Shown: one piece after another, positions 36,589 to 49,400 of the stretch
Numbering within the stretch: the stretch's first letter is position 1
Layout: every line of letters begins with the position of its first letter
Origin: Druceiella hillmani
Taxonomy: Eukaryota > Arthropoda > Insecta > Lepidoptera > Hepialidae
DNA: 64,000 bases
Direction of reading: 5' to 3'
Assembly (NCBI GenBank): GCA_039881145.1
Contig: JAYKKI010000009.1
Location: 9,115,501-9,179,500 of the forward strand
Made by a program: the position numbers and the translations under genes
The notes under the pieces: model-generated
Told to the model about the DNA's origin: nothing
The model's database searches: none
What the model saw: only the letters and a program-made list of their open reading frames with translations

Positions 36589-36730
36589 CAAAAATATTAG
36601 CGAATGTAATTTCTAAAAAAAGTGCATTTCCCGCAGCTTTCACATATTCATAGAAAACATTTTCTTTACACATCAGTATTGGCACTTGACAAACAGCATT
36701 TGTAATCATCGTTGTAACATGTTGTAGCAT
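36589..36730 (-). other. Weak candidate coding exon (X)
   Basis: Minus strand, ATG at 36730, open for 47 codons to a donor-like TTTTTG/GTATCC (the frame stops eight codons later if unspliced). The product has balanced composition with two Cys (AVCQVPILMCKENVF, then YVKAAGNALFLEITF). No acceptor lies close upstream and an in-frame stop immediately precedes the ATG, so it would have to be a first coding exon. I recognise no family. Such a frame can occur by chance in DNA this AT-rich; its value is the phase-matched partner at 36251-36320. Confidence 0.25.
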
Positions 36731-38551
36731 CGGTTAAAATATTTGGTTGTATATAATGCCCATTATTGAAACAAGATTGTATTGTTTTAAAATATTGATA
36801 TAATTTATATATCATGTATATTTTCGCTAATTGAAATCATAATTGATTATGAATATCATGAAAAATTCGGGTCACAAGACTAAACAATTACAAAAAAAGT
36901 TACTCGATGACCTACCAGTTAATATTGTATCAAATTCACTTCATCATTTACATTCTTGATTTAAAATAATGGTCTCAATATTTGCATTTTCGATATTGTC
37001 TGTCGATAAATAAGGGATTGAATGTCGTTGGGCCTTTTTAAAAATTTTATGACTTCTAAATAGGTCTGTTCGTATAGTCATCTCATACGAGTTAAGGCAA
37101 TTAACATAAATGTTAATTGCCTTAACTTTCAGTCAAAAATCGGAACACAAGGAAGTTTTTCGCTAAAACTCATAAATGTTATATATAAAATGTTATTATA
37201 CAATAACTTATATTTTAAATAAAATTTTTAAAATGTAATTTACAAAAATGTTGAACATTTTATTTTCGTATTTCAAAACGACAGAAAAATAAACACACTT
37301 GCCTTCATGACAGTTTTTATTGAAAGATTTTTAAATTTTTCTATAAAATTTATTTTTATATGACGAATTAACAATTTGATAGCTTCCAAGAATAAATATT
37401 TAGATATGTCTCACAGAAATTAAATTGAAAATAGTAATGATTTAATTCACAAAACAACTCGTCGCCACAACTATATTATAATTTTAATTAAATTTAAATT
37501 TCCCCTTAAGTTTAAATTTCAACTTAAAAATATATAAAATTTAAAATCACTATTAAATATTTCTCAATATTTAAACATTTCACAACTACATTTTACAATA
37601 TAAATTTGAATGCATATACGTGAAGATCAATAGGTTTTAAGTTTTATCTGACATTATTAAAGAAAATAAAAATATAAATAGAAAAACTATGAGGAAAAAA
37701 TTACCAGAATGGAAAATAGTCAAAAATCAAAAATAAATTTATTTTTTTTCGAAAGAATCTAGTTTTCTTTAATTTCGTATTTGCGATTCAATCAATCCAC
37801 TAAAAATAGTTGGTAAAGATAGAGGGCAAACCATATGTTAAAAAATATGTATAGCCTGTAATATGTAAAGAGAATGAAAACATGAAAAAAAATTTTAAGA
37901 ATAAACCGACAATTGGAAATGAATAGGCATTAATAAGAAACAAAGTCATTCAGGTTATCTACAAATCTACATGTGCGAATCTGAAAAATGTACAGTTTTA
38001 CTTAGTCCCCAAGAATCAATCAAAATTTTAATTCTGAACATGTTTCTTCAACCATAATATTAACACATGTGATTAATACAATAGTAAATAATAATTAAAG
38101 AAGGTTGTAATCAATATTTAAAAAATCAAATGGAATAAACATTTCAGAAAAATTATTTCTGATAAGGAAACGGTGGAAATGAGGTGGAAAACATAAAGAA
38201 GAGTATGTGTTCAAACGTCAGAATAAAACGAAATAAAAACGTTTTCGAGATATTTTATTGTTTTAAAAAATCGGACCAAAAATGAGTCACAAAAAAGATT
38301 GACGTGACAGATACGGCAAGCAAAATATTTGTGTGCAAATACTTAAATAACTGTAGAGAGGCGTTAAAGGAAAAAGTCGTTTGTTGTCACGTCGCTGTTA
38401 GACATCGCGTTTCGATTTCGTCGGGATTGAGACCTTTTTTCCACTCCTCTACAATTTTTATATTACAAAAATAAAATAAAATATAAAAAGCAATTTTAAT
38501 CTACATACTATCAAATGGGACCTTTTATTAAGTGTAATTTAGAGCATCATA
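36731..38551. other. AT-rich DNA; one perfect palindrome, no gene
   Basis: No coding pattern or repeat array seen apart from the palindrome at 37091-37126. Confidence 0.5.
37091..37126. repeat. Perfect 36-bp palindrome
   Basis: gttaaggcaattaacat, two bases (aa), then the exact complement atgttaattgccttaac. 17-bp arms with almost no spacer. Confidence 0.97.
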
Positions 38552-39330
38552 ATGTTTATCGATTTGCCCTTAATCGTCGGCACTTCACGTTGCCTTCTAT
38601 TTGCCGATGATTTGAAATTGTAAATCAACCTGATTTTGAGCTGTTCAATGTGATAGTGATTTGAATGGCTTCTTGGTAATAAGCTACAATTTATTGTGAA
38701 CAAATACACAAAAATGATTTATTTCCACCAAGGTACCCTTGATGCAGAATTACGAGTTAAATGGAACAGCACTCGAAAGGGTACTATCCGTACGGGATCT
38801 CGGTGTAATCATGGATAACTATCTAACATATGACCATCTTATTATTTAAAGGCGTCAGTAAGACTACGGGACTGCTAGGATTTGTCAGGCGACATTCCAA
38901 CAATTTCCATGACAGTAAATGTATTGTGGTCTTGTTTAATTCTTTATTCCGTACTATCTTTGAAACGAATGTAGTCATCTGGTCTCCATGCGAAGCAAAG
39001 TAGGTATACTCGTATACCTATTTTGAAGAAATTACTAAAAAAGTTTAATAGATTTTTATATGAAAATAATGTGCGGGGACCATCCTCATTTATTTTTTTC
39101 TGAATTTATAATGAGCTTGATCGGATATAATTCATTTGAACTCCGACGGGATTTGCTTTTGAACATGTTTTTTTTAATTTGTTTATGCTCTTGACTGTTA
39201 AGTGAAAAGACACATTCATAGTTTATTTTATCAGCCTAGAGCGCGCACCAATAACCAAACAATATTTACTTTTTTTGAGAAAAACAATAAAAGAACAATT
39301 CATGTAGTTAGGAGCAGAAAACAAAGAAAC
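38552..39330 (+). mobile_element. Jockey-like non-LTR retrotransposon remnant (RT C-terminal half)
   Basis: Plus strand, starting within the palm domain: MFIDLP, then SRCLLFADDLKL, containing the catalytic FADD (38594-38620), as in Jockey/CR1-type LINE reverse transcriptases. Next come NKLQFIVNKYTKM, then YELNGTALERV followed by VRDLGVIMDNYLTYDH (the conserved 'DLGV-x-x-D-x-x-L-x-x-x-x-H' block), then LGFVRRHSNNF, LFNSLFRTIFETNVVIWSP and a thumb/tail region with an RARTNN patch near 39245. At least four frame changes or stops interrupt it. The endonuclease domain, N-terminal RT and 3' tail were not found, which fits 5' truncation plus decay. Clade assignment is tentative. Confidence 0.85.
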
Positions 39331-40683
39331 GTTTGAACATAATATCAGAGTCAGAGTCGAAATTTTTGTTACTTTAATATAATTCATGTAAATTCTACCA
39401 GAACCATTAATTTAACGCGCATACATAAGATTGACGAGCTTTGAAAGTTGCGGCCGGTAGATTTCACTAATATCATGCATCCAGCGAATAGTTGCATTGA
39501 TTAACGGAACATAGGCGTAAATTACAAAAAATTTAATTCGCCATTTTTATTTTTATTTGTATCCAAATAAAATATGGGGTTATTTAAACACTGAACTTTT
39601 TTTTTAATAAAAGTACTGTATTTTTCATAACTAAAAATATTTGCCTTTACCTCGTATTACAATAATAATACAACGTGAAAAGTTTTGTTCTATAATTAAT
39701 AGTACAGAATGAATTAATGATATTGAATACATTTTTCAAAAGAGATCACACCATCTCATTATGTGATCAGGGTATTTCATTCCTACCTTGCAATTACAAC
39801 ATAATTTTAAAAAAATAATGTAATTTTTGCTTCCTACTTTAGTTAATTTGACGTTAATTGTCACCACCACAGAAGAGTTTAAGTCGCACTAGATCGGTAA
39901 GTCTTAAGGATATTTAATTCTTATACTTTAGATAGGAAATAATTTAAAAAATGAATCCAATTTTCGTTTATGACTTAAATTACTTTGATGTTTATTATCA
40001 CCACAATTAAAACAAAACTAAGTTCTGATTTGACGTGACACAAACGTGAATCGGATTTTGGACATAAACGACTTATCATATATTTGTAATACCTTCTTTG
40101 TATCTAAGTTTTGTATATATGTGATTAATTTGTACATAGTGATTACTTTAAGAATAAACTTTTCAAAGCAAGCTATAAATTATTATTCAATTCGAAAATC
40201 GAGTCCTTCATGCCTCTATTTACTATCAAAAGTTTTAATACATATTGATCTAATAAATTTATAATGTTGTAAATGTTATTAGATCATTTCATTAAAATAT
40301 ATTAGTATACTGAAATATATTAGCTTACAAATTCTCAATGGAAAGTCGAAAATATTTTTTTATACAATTTTTATAAGAAAATTATACATTAGCAAGGATA
40401 TTTGGAAATAAAAATATATGTGAGGGAGAACTATATCCCTTCCTATAATTGAAATAAAAAAAAAACCTCAGAACATTTTAATAATATTGCAATACCATAT
40501 ATTTAGATCTTTCACGCATTTACAATTTTCAATTAAAAAAAAATTTAAATATAATGAAAAGTTTACTATAGAAAATAATATTTAACATACATTACAAAAG
40601 TTTAGTATTTACATATTCGTTCTTTGTTTATAATTATCATAACAAATAAGTATATTTATGCTTTATTTCATAACAAGAAAGGT
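39331..40683. other. AT-rich DNA, nothing recognised
   Basis: No gene or repeat seen; the 72-codon frame at 40046-40264 has no family signature. Confidence 0.5.

Positions 40684-40728
<45 letters not shown>
40684..40728. repeat. (TA)n microsatellite
   Basis: TA run of about 45 bp. Confidence 0.97.
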
Positions 40729-40734
<6 letters not shown>

Positions 40735-40873
40735 TATTTCCAGTAATTATTATTTTGACTAATGTATATATTAATAATATGTATACTATTTTGACTAATT
40801 TTCTGAATATCAAAATTCAATCCGTTAGTGTAAATCAACCGTCAACTAAATTCCAAATGTAACTAAATTAAAT

Positions 40874-41130
40874 ACGCGCCTCTCGTGATTATCCGAAATC
40901 CCTCACAAAGCCTCCGCCCCGGTTTTGCAGCACCGACCCTGTTCTCCATAACCGCTTATTCTATTAAATAAATAACAAAATAAATTAATTAATGAATACA
41001 TCGTCCTCGTTAAGCGCTATTTAGTCGAGTGTGACCTCCGCGTTTAATGCCACCGGCCATAAATTGCCACACCGTCAGAGAAGGCTCCTATTACGGGATC
41101 CGCGGTCCTGGGCCACCGGAGGATACATAC
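40874..41130. promoter_or_regulatory. GC-rich island, candidate conserved noncoding or regulatory element
   Basis: About 250 bp far richer in G+C than its flanks (cctccgccccggtttt, ggatccgcggtcctgggccaccgg) and free of simple repeats. No frame stays open across it. It holds an AT core with stacked TAAT motifs (aattaattaatgaat, 40983-40997), the palindrome-like ggccataaattgcc (a CCATAAA/TTTATGG site as bound by Caudal/Abd-B-type homeodomains) and tgtgacctc, a nuclear-receptor-like half site. Such a mix is typical of enhancers. Function is inferred from composition alone; a transposon fragment or unspliced exon is possible. Confidence 0.35.
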
Positions 41131-42640
41131 AAATGTCCACCTTTACCCACATATTTACCTGAACATAACATCCTGATATGGAAGAATACCTAACCAGGCA
41201 TACGAGTGCACAGGATGATCACAATGTTTTTTTCTAGGTTTCACAAATCAGTTACACCGTTCCATGTTAAGATAAAAAATTATGTATTAATAAATATTTA
41301 TAAATTAAAGTCGATCGAGAAGTCAAAAACACTTTCTTGGTTCTTATACACAAATTATTAAAAGGAACCTCGATTAGAAAAAAATATATAAAATGCGGAG
41401 AAACGCCTGTTGAAAATGATCATTAAAAATTTAATATCCATATAATCATGAATTACCGTAATTTGTTGGTCTTAAAATAAGGAATACATTCTTTTTCACA
41501 TTTGAAATTGAAATAATTTAATTTTTAAAAATGATTGAAAATAGCTTATAAAATAAATTTATTTTTTTAATAAATTTCATTTATTGAAGTATTAAGTGGT
41601 CTGGTAAAATGAAATATTCGTAATATACAGAGCTATTGTCGCATATATTCAATAGAAGCTATATGGGATTAAAGTAAATTTGGGGATAAACTCCATTTTA
41701 CTTCAATTTGGGGATAAACGTTTTAAAATAATTTTGGTTTGTCTAAATGTATACACTGGATTTGTATTTCGACAAGATCAAATGGACTGCATGTATATAC
41801 GCCAGTTGGTATATAGACTTCAAAATGACCTCGGTCCAACGTTATAAAAAATATCATTTCTACATTTTAAATCAAATACATATATGTGATGTCTTTTTAG
41901 ACAATTATTCATTTATTAGGAGAAAATGGATGCTTTATTACGGATGACTATTATACCACCAAATATGTCAAATTTTAAGCGCTTATATCTCTGAAACTAT
42001 GATATTGGAGCAATTAAATTATACATTTTTGGATAAATTGAGAAGTATAGCAAAAAACAAACATTTCCTGATTTCGTATTCCATATTTTATGACGGAAGG
42101 AACCGTTACCATCTGGATGATATTAGATTTATTATAAAAATAAATCTTTAAGAAAATTACGTCTTGTATTGCTAATTTGCTAAGTTATATTAAAATAAAT
42201 GCAATAGCCGCCTAGTCCTAGTCTTAAATTTGTGGTGAACTTATAACTGCAACCCTTCAAATATTTTTATCATTATATTTACTATACCAATGTTTATTCT
42301 TGTTGTAATTGTGGCACTGGTAAAACGTATCCGGCCTTAGGCAAGCTCGCGTATATATCGTAATATTCCGAATAAATTCACTCTTCTATCTTTTTATCTA
42401 TCAAGGTCATAAAGCCACAAATTTATTATTTTAATATTTGTATCTTGAAAACTCTATGCCCAATTTACAGATTTACCCAAAGTGCTGAGCTCGTGGAAGA
42501 ACAGGCGACAAACAGTTATAAAATAATAACAAATAAGACAATACATACACGAAGCAATTCAGTAAAATTACATACACAATAATGCAAATACACAGTAATT
42601 TTGATAAGTATCATCTAGCAATTCATTGTCAACCACTAAG
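41131..42640. other. AT-rich DNA, nothing recognised
   Basis: Only a short direct repeat of 'atttggggataaac' (41680 and 41706) and chance open frames. Confidence 0.5.
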
Positions 42641-42860
42641 CAAATCCATGACTCCATTTCTGAAGCGGTCATTTCTCCAGAAAAAAATATCTAGACGGGG
42701 TAACATCCCACAATACTGCGTAGAACAATGTGAGTGCACGAAAGACAAGTGAACGCTGTAAAAAATTCGTGCGCACTTCAGAGAGGTTCAATAAATAATG
42801 ACATCGTCCTCTTACGTAGCAGCAAGGAGCACAAAGAACCACTACTCTCAAGATCAAGAG
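42641..42860 (-). repeat. Possible interspersed element fragment
   Basis: GC-richer patch. The minus strand has a 62-codon frame reading FYAVLWDVTPSRYFFLEK. I associate the string 'AVLWDVTP' with repeat-derived open frames in insect gene sets, but this is from memory and unverified. No termini or target duplication seen. Confidence 0.3.
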
Positions 42861-43424
42861 GTTTTCAACAAAATAATTTAATAATTGAATAAAAGCATCG
42901 GATTTGAAGGGAATTACAATTGACCATGTCTATTATGAAATCTATGAGAAGTGAGTAAGGATAATGTCCATACATTTTATAATACAAAACCTATTAAACT
43001 TTTTAATACTTTTTTAATCTAAGGATATTAGTAACTTCATGACTGTACTGGTTTCAAACAGACTACGGACTAAAGAGTTAAATAACGTAATGATAGATTC
43101 GGCATCTGGGAATCGTGGGAATTCCGAATGACTCGTCAAGCACAACGTATAGATGTATCATAAAGTTTTGAATCAGGGAAAAAATAATGAAAACACAATT
43201 TTATGGAAAATATTTTCTAAATACGTGAATTTTCATGAGCGTTATTAGTGCTTAGCGACAAAGCTGCGATGTTTTTAGAAAATAGTACTTTTTACTAATA
43301 ATATATTAAGAAGTAATCATATTATACTTCATTGAAAAGAGAAAATGTAATCTTCAACGACAAATTACGCATCAAGTTATTTTACGACATTCTTATTAGT
43401 TTGCTTTCTTGTTTTTTTGCTGGT

Positions 43425-43710
43425 TTGTTTATCGGGTACTAATTTTGCAAATGGTTTTAAACTAATTTTGCATTAAGCTAGAGATTTGAAACTTTAAACA
43501 AATCTCTGAAATAGAGAACAATGCAATATTAATTCCCTTTTTTCTCTGTCTGTTCGGCACAAAGGAGGATGCTACAAATTTTGCAAATTGTTTTACACTA
43601 ATTTTCCGTAAAGCTAAAAATTTGATACTTTAAATATTGTACAGGACTGGGCATAATGCAATATTAACACACTTTCTTGTCTGTTTGTTTGTTCGGCATA
43701 AAGCAAACTA
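43425..43710. repeat. Two diverged tandem units of about 136 bp
   Basis: Both units contain 'ttttgcaaat(g/t)gtttta', 'ctaattttgc/cc..taaagct/aagct-aga-atttga-actttaaa' and 'aatgcaatattaa', followed by 'tgtctgtt-gttcggc'. The repeated start lies at 43443 and 43579. Confidence 0.85.
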
Positions 43711-45095
43711 CCCATGTGATTAACCTTATCTACGACCACGACGAATTTTGGGTCACTATGAATTCTGCGTCATTATGTTATTATTTTATAGTTTCTACAT
43801 ATAATCTGGATAGTATTATATTAAATTTCCTAACTTTGTAGTTAATTTGTTATAAAAGCTCATTACAAAGTTCGGTTTCCACATTTTCCTCTAACTGATG
43901 CTACTCCACCTATATCACATCGGCTGACATTGATTTACAGGTACGATTAGAACGAACGGAGTTTAGCAAAGTACATTCCGTTGAAACATAATTCATATGT
44001 GACACGTGTATGGGCAAGTCAATGCCAAGAATATCGAATTCGGTTCCATTAACTGGAGCATTCCCTGTCAAGGAGACATCTGTTACGTTGCGTCATGTCT
44101 TGCTGACATGGAATACATTTGTTTTCTTGACATCAACATTTAGTAAATTATTTCGTGTCTAAAATGGTACATACGTTATCTCATTTTTTAGATATAACCT
44201 CTATTTCTTTAAAACGCTAAAATTAATTAACCTTTATTGAATAAATTGGATTAAATGTATACATGTTATGAATATAGAAATAACTTTTCAATCGATAATA
44301 TTCAGATGGTTAAATTATATTGCAAAAGTTGGTATTTTAAAGACTAAGCGAGATATAAAAATATTAATCTTACTAAAATGTGCTTATTTAAATTTGTTTA
44401 TAACAATAATTCCCGGGATGCACGGCACAGTAGTACCTACTGAACTTAAAGATGTAATTTACATTCAGTTGTTGCTTTTCTTTTACATTATTAGGATTTA
44501 CCTTAGCCACTTTAGCACTTGTATTCTGGTAAAAGCTTCGGTGTTTTTTTTCTTTTATATAAAATAATGAATACCATGAATGCAAACTGAACTTTGCAAT
44601 AATTTATGAATACGATGTAGGTTCTCATAAACTTTACTCCTTTTTAATATATTCGAATACTTCCAAATTATAAATACTAGGGACGGAATTATTCAAATAT
44701 TATTTAAATATTATTTAAAAAAGTGTCGAATATGACTAGAACTCACAGTACGAGTTTCCGTATACATTTAAGTACTTACAGCCATTTACCCTTAAATACA
44801 TAATATTTCTAATTAATCTATTTACAATTATTAATTTTCTGCAACGTAAGTATGTTGTTTACAAAATATTTCACAGGCGTAAAAACAAACTAATGATAAA
44901 AAAATATATAATTTCAAGTGGCATTAAATAATATTGATTTTTGGATTTTTCCCTTTACTCGAGGAATTTCTTGTTATGTCGCATTTCAAGACTATGAATT
45001 AAAATACATTCGAAAACACCAATTGGTTTGTAGCGTGAACCAAAAAACTTTTATACTAATGTAATAAAACTTGAGTATATGATAATAATTACAAC
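43711..45095. other. AT-rich DNA, nothing recognised
   Basis: A GC-richer patch at 43890-44130 has a minus-strand open stretch with one stop but no family signature. Confidence 0.45.
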
Positions 45096-45470
45096 TTAAT
45101 CTCGAGCCGTTTTTTGAGAAGAAAAGCTTTGACAGACAAATGGACTAACGGACGGATGGATCACCAAATGATCTTGAAAGAATTCCGTTTTTTGTATAGA
45201 AAATAAAATACTATAAAATATTTTATATAACAAATAAAATAAAATACAACCAAATGACCCAACAAGGTCCTTTTTTATTTTGAGGGAGGGAATCCTAAAA
45301 ATACAATTTGATATTAAATTAACAAATAAAACTAAATACCAGTAACAATACACGCTGCAAACACCGTGCCAACTCAATACGCCCACATCCGCACACACGT
45401 AACGTAAACTGTACTGCTAGTTGCCTACATCTGCAGAACAGAGAACACAACATTGTACAGCCTCACGACG
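45096..45470. other. GC-richer patch, unrecognised
   Basis: A 100-codon minus frame (45398-45096) and a short plus frame from 45421 lie back to back. The string near 45145 (acggacggatggatc) resembles the patch at 1655-1680, which suggests fragments of one interspersed repeat. No protein family or splice evidence. Confidence 0.35.
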
Positions 45471-48057
45471 GAGTAGAATAATTAAGTTTAATTTGTTCAT
45501 TACACATGTAAATATGCCGATAAGGACGTGGACAAAGGAGGCTTTGCTTAGGCGCGAAGGTTTAAGCTTCACACAGATAAGACATTACGCTTTAAGGTTG
45601 TAAGTACATATGCATACCTATTGTGAACAATGAATGTTTATTGCGGGAGGCATATATTGGAGAGAACTTGGTGGCATTTCATTCTGTTTTTTGCAACAAT
45701 TGTACGTTACACGCGGCCGTTTTTCAGTGGTTTTTTCTTCTTCTAAATAGGCGGAGTTGAAACTTTTTCTTAAAACAAACAACTAAATTGCATAGTTTAT
45801 TATTATTAACTGAAACAATACAATGGTTTGTGGTAAAAAATGAAACAATTTTTAGGATATAAGAGATTTTGAGGATATAAGAAACAGAATATCAGAAAAT
45901 AAAAAATAAAAAATAACTAGAGAAATTTTGGTTTCATTTTTTATCATGTTAATTGCCAATCAGATTTTTTTTCTTACACATCACTTTATTTTAAACATTT
46001 ATGTATGGTTTTGCTTCCTAACATAACAATTAATTTTCAGGAACAGGATTTAGTAAACAGGTTTTCACAAATCTACCTCAAATGTAAAAATTCAAAATAT
46101 TCGTGTACGCGGTATGTTTTACGTAGCAACGTATTTTTAATGAGAGATCTCATTTAATAATAAATGATCGTAGGTTTCACTGATTGTACGGGATGTGCAA
46201 TTAGTAGTTATATTATTAAAAGTGTGTGATTAACATTTATTTAAAAATGAAAAAAATTGTAGAAGCAAGAACTTAATCCGACGTTCATTTTATTTTATTA
46301 ATAACAATATACGAGTACATTCCATTGGAACATACTAATTCTATACAACATTTCGAATATATTCCGTTGAAAATTAAACTTTAAAAATTTTTTTAAAACT
46401 TATTAAATGCCGCTATTTTGATACTTAGAAGTTGATCTCGCTCAGAGAAAATTTTTGGAAAATTAATATCACTGGAATATTAAGTGTATTAAATTTCCTC
46501 TCAAGTGTTATAGACGATATAATTAAATTTAACACTTCTACTTGTAATTGTAGAAAACACTTTTGTTAATAATGAGCTAAAGTGTGTGTTTTTATTAAAC
46601 AACAAGTAAATGAAAATTTCCTCTTTATTATGTCAGCAGGATGAGAAATTTTGACATTCCATATAAAATCATTTTCAATAACGTTTTAGTTCCTCTAGTT
46701 TAATATTTTAATTATTTCCCTTATGTTTACAGAAAGAGTTATATCAAAAAATGTTTTATTATATATAAAATAACCGTAAAGTGATAAGGAGTAATTTATG
46801 AATTGTAACAGATACAATAGTTTCGTATGCTATAAATTTATAATCGATTGACAAAATGAAAGAGAAACCAATAAATAAATATTTTTCTGACGTCTGTGGC
46901 AAAAGGAAAATTACGTTTCATCGGTATAATTTCTACATATTGGCAATATTTTTAAGTTTACAATTCATTTTTTTACATTCAATTCGACGACAGTCATTGT
47001 CATTTTGCAATATTTCTTGAAAATCTTTCTTATTAAAAAATATCAAAATATTTAGTTATCAAAATCTGCAATGCCTGTACGTTTAGATTTACTTGTGATA
47101 CACATAGAGTAAAAATGTTTTTACAAACTCCGATAAAAATAAATTCCTTTTTGTCCCTGTTCTCGTTCGATGTATGTAAACGTGTCATAAATGACATATT
47201 TATGCGCAACAAGTTAATAACGAAAGTGTATTGTAATATAAAAATTTTCTTCTCGGGAGAAATAGAATCAAATTTCTTCATTAGACACGTCCATATATAC
47301 ATAATAATATGTCTCTTAAATCAGGAGTAAGAAAATAATGATTTTGGTCTTCAGATGCGGAAAGTTTAATATTAAAAGCCGCATAATAGCTTTTGCTATG
47401 GATTTCGGTTGGAAACGAACAAATAAAATATAGTTCAAAATTATTTATGACAAATCGGAAGATTCCCTCAAAATATCAGTAACTGAGTAAGTAAAGATAT
47501 GAATTTAGGTGTCCATTAATTATTGTCAGAATGATCACACAGCTATGAATAATGTATTATTTACTCAATAAAATGAAAAAGCCTGAAAAAAATTGAATTA
47601 TTCTCCTCGTAAATTTTATGAACTAACTAGATTAGAATTATCCAGATTCTGCTAAATACGATGCATATTTTTATCGGCGAAATATGCCTTGCAATAAGCA
47701 TAATTTGTCTAAAAAATATGAAATCAGCAGATTTTATGATATTTTTTTTGGAAATTCGTTCAGAATACACAAACAAGTATTAAAGTATATCTAAATTGCA
47801 TATATATACTATTTCCTAATAAGTTCAATCTATTTGTCTCGATTGGTTGAAGATACACAAGTTTTGATATCTTTCTAATTAATTAAGATGTTGCTCAGTA
47901 TCATTTAAAACAATTACACATCTTTATACCATAAGACATACAGAAGCAGAAATTGATAAATATGTGTTTTTGATAATATGGAAGAACTTTGTTAGATATT
48001 CAAGGAGGCATATTCGTTTAAAAATGTTAGGATATGCATAAATTTTGAGGATATGCA

Positions 48058-48062
<5 letters not shown>
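45471..48062. other. AT-rich DNA, nothing recognised
   Basis: No gene, RNA or repeat array seen. The longest open frame (minus, 47302-47033) has no family signature. Confidence 0.5.

Positions 48063-48102
<40 letters not shown>
48063..48102. repeat. (TA)n microsatellite
   Basis: TA run of about 40 bp. Confidence 0.97.
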
Positions 48103-48105
<3 letters not shown>

Positions 48106-48782
48106 CATTATACATTACATAAATTATTTCTTACTTAGCTCAAAAAATAATTCAACACCGCCTTCTGTGATTTGCACTTCGAATTACGATATTCATATCA
48201 ATGTACTTTATATAAATCATAATAAAAGTACTTATTTAAATTAACCGACGGATGGCGTTAGGATAGTATCACATGTCCATGGAATGTCACATATTAACCT
48301 ATTAGCGTACAAAAGGAACTTGACTTTAAACACGAAAGTATCTTTCGAAATAAATATAGCTATTATTGTCATAGGACAGTTGCATGAGTTTTTTTGATAG
48401 ATCGTAAAGACAATGTTGTGACACGTAGAGTACCAATAACTGATAAAATGTGTAGTACTTTTATAATGCTATTGGTGTAATAAAACAGATAAATGAAAGT
48501 GAAAATAGCTGTGGAGAATTAATTACTTGTATCCATAATTACTTACTAAATTCAGTCTCGGATAATATAACAAAAAATACGATATTAAAATAAATACGGA
48601 ATAGAAATATTTCTTCAAGGCATAGAACGAGGAATACAAATATGCAAAGTGAACGAAATGTCAGAGAAATAGAAATAATTCTGTGGAAGAAATGGAAAGT
48701 AATGTCTAAAAACGGAAATATAAAGGTATACAAAAATATTTTAGCAAGCATGACAGCCTTTTTTATACTTTTACTTGATACT

Positions 48783-49110
48783 TGATGGGAATATTGAAAT
48801 AATGACGTATTTGCGTTTCTCTATGAAAAAAAAAGTTTTATTTACAACAATTAACAATTAACTGGTTACATTATCTTATAAACTAAAGATTTACTCACCT
48901 GTGAAAACAAAAAAAACAACATTTAAAGACATTATTTCAGGTATATTTTAGTGATTCTATAATGCAAAGTTTCTTACAATAATAATAACCTCCATCCCAT
49001 ATATCGAAAAAAATCACAACAGTTAGCCGTGTCATCTACAGGTTCTGAACATAATTCGTCAATTTTTTTGTAAGAAAGGTGATGATACTAGTGTAATGGT
49101 TTTCTTCACA
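48783..49110 (-). repeat. 3' LTR of the minus-strand gypsy element
   Basis: On the minus strand it runs TGTGAAG...CCCATCA. Next to its inner end (about 49111-49120) the minus strand reads ccaaggggga, a good polypurine tract. Shares with the right LTR 'tgatgggaatattgaaa', 'ttttatttacaa', 'ctaaagattta', 'aagtttctta-aataataataacct' and a 'gatgatactag/gatgacactag' block. Confidence 0.88.
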
Positions 49111-49159
49111 TATCCCCCTTGGAGAAAAACAATCGCAAGTGATATTGTAGGTAATTATT

Positions 49160-49400
49160 CATTTACTAACCAACATTGGAGAGAGTTTGGTAATGTGGCG
49201 GAAGTTTAATTCCGGTTTTCTGTGTCCTGCATCCACTTCAGAGATCGAATTTGAAATTTTCTGCAAGATTTTGTAGGGTCCAATTCACAACTCCTCCATT
49301 TTCTTCCTATTTAGTTGATTTCCATTTCCCACACAGACTTTGTCACCCACTTAAAATTTATATTCCTTCCTCTGTAGGTCAAAAATTGTCTTATTATAAT
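49160..49400 (-). pseudogene. Integrase C-terminal domain remnant
   Basis: The minus strand reads VGDKVCVGNGNQLNRKKMEEL, then IGPYKILQKISNSI, then HRKPELNFRHITKL. This is the classic Ty3/gypsy C-terminal module: a 'GDKV' strand, then GPY/F, then an 'H-x-x-x-L' end. One stop follows the EEL stretch. The catalytic core should lie upstream (higher coordinates); only unclear fragments exist at 49531-49797. Confidence 0.85.

Noticed and set aside
26150..36730. Naming the exon-like pieces as an aphid bicycle-type effector gene
   Set aside because: No CYC motif, no signal peptide and no consistent set of phases; kept only as a low-confidence idea.
37091..37126. Rho-independent terminator
   Set aside because: No T run follows in a bacterial-type arrangement and the context is eukaryotic.
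45096..45398. 100-codon minus-strand frame as a gene
   Set aside because: It reads through a patch that resembles another repeat fragment at 1655-1680 and shows no domain or splice signals.
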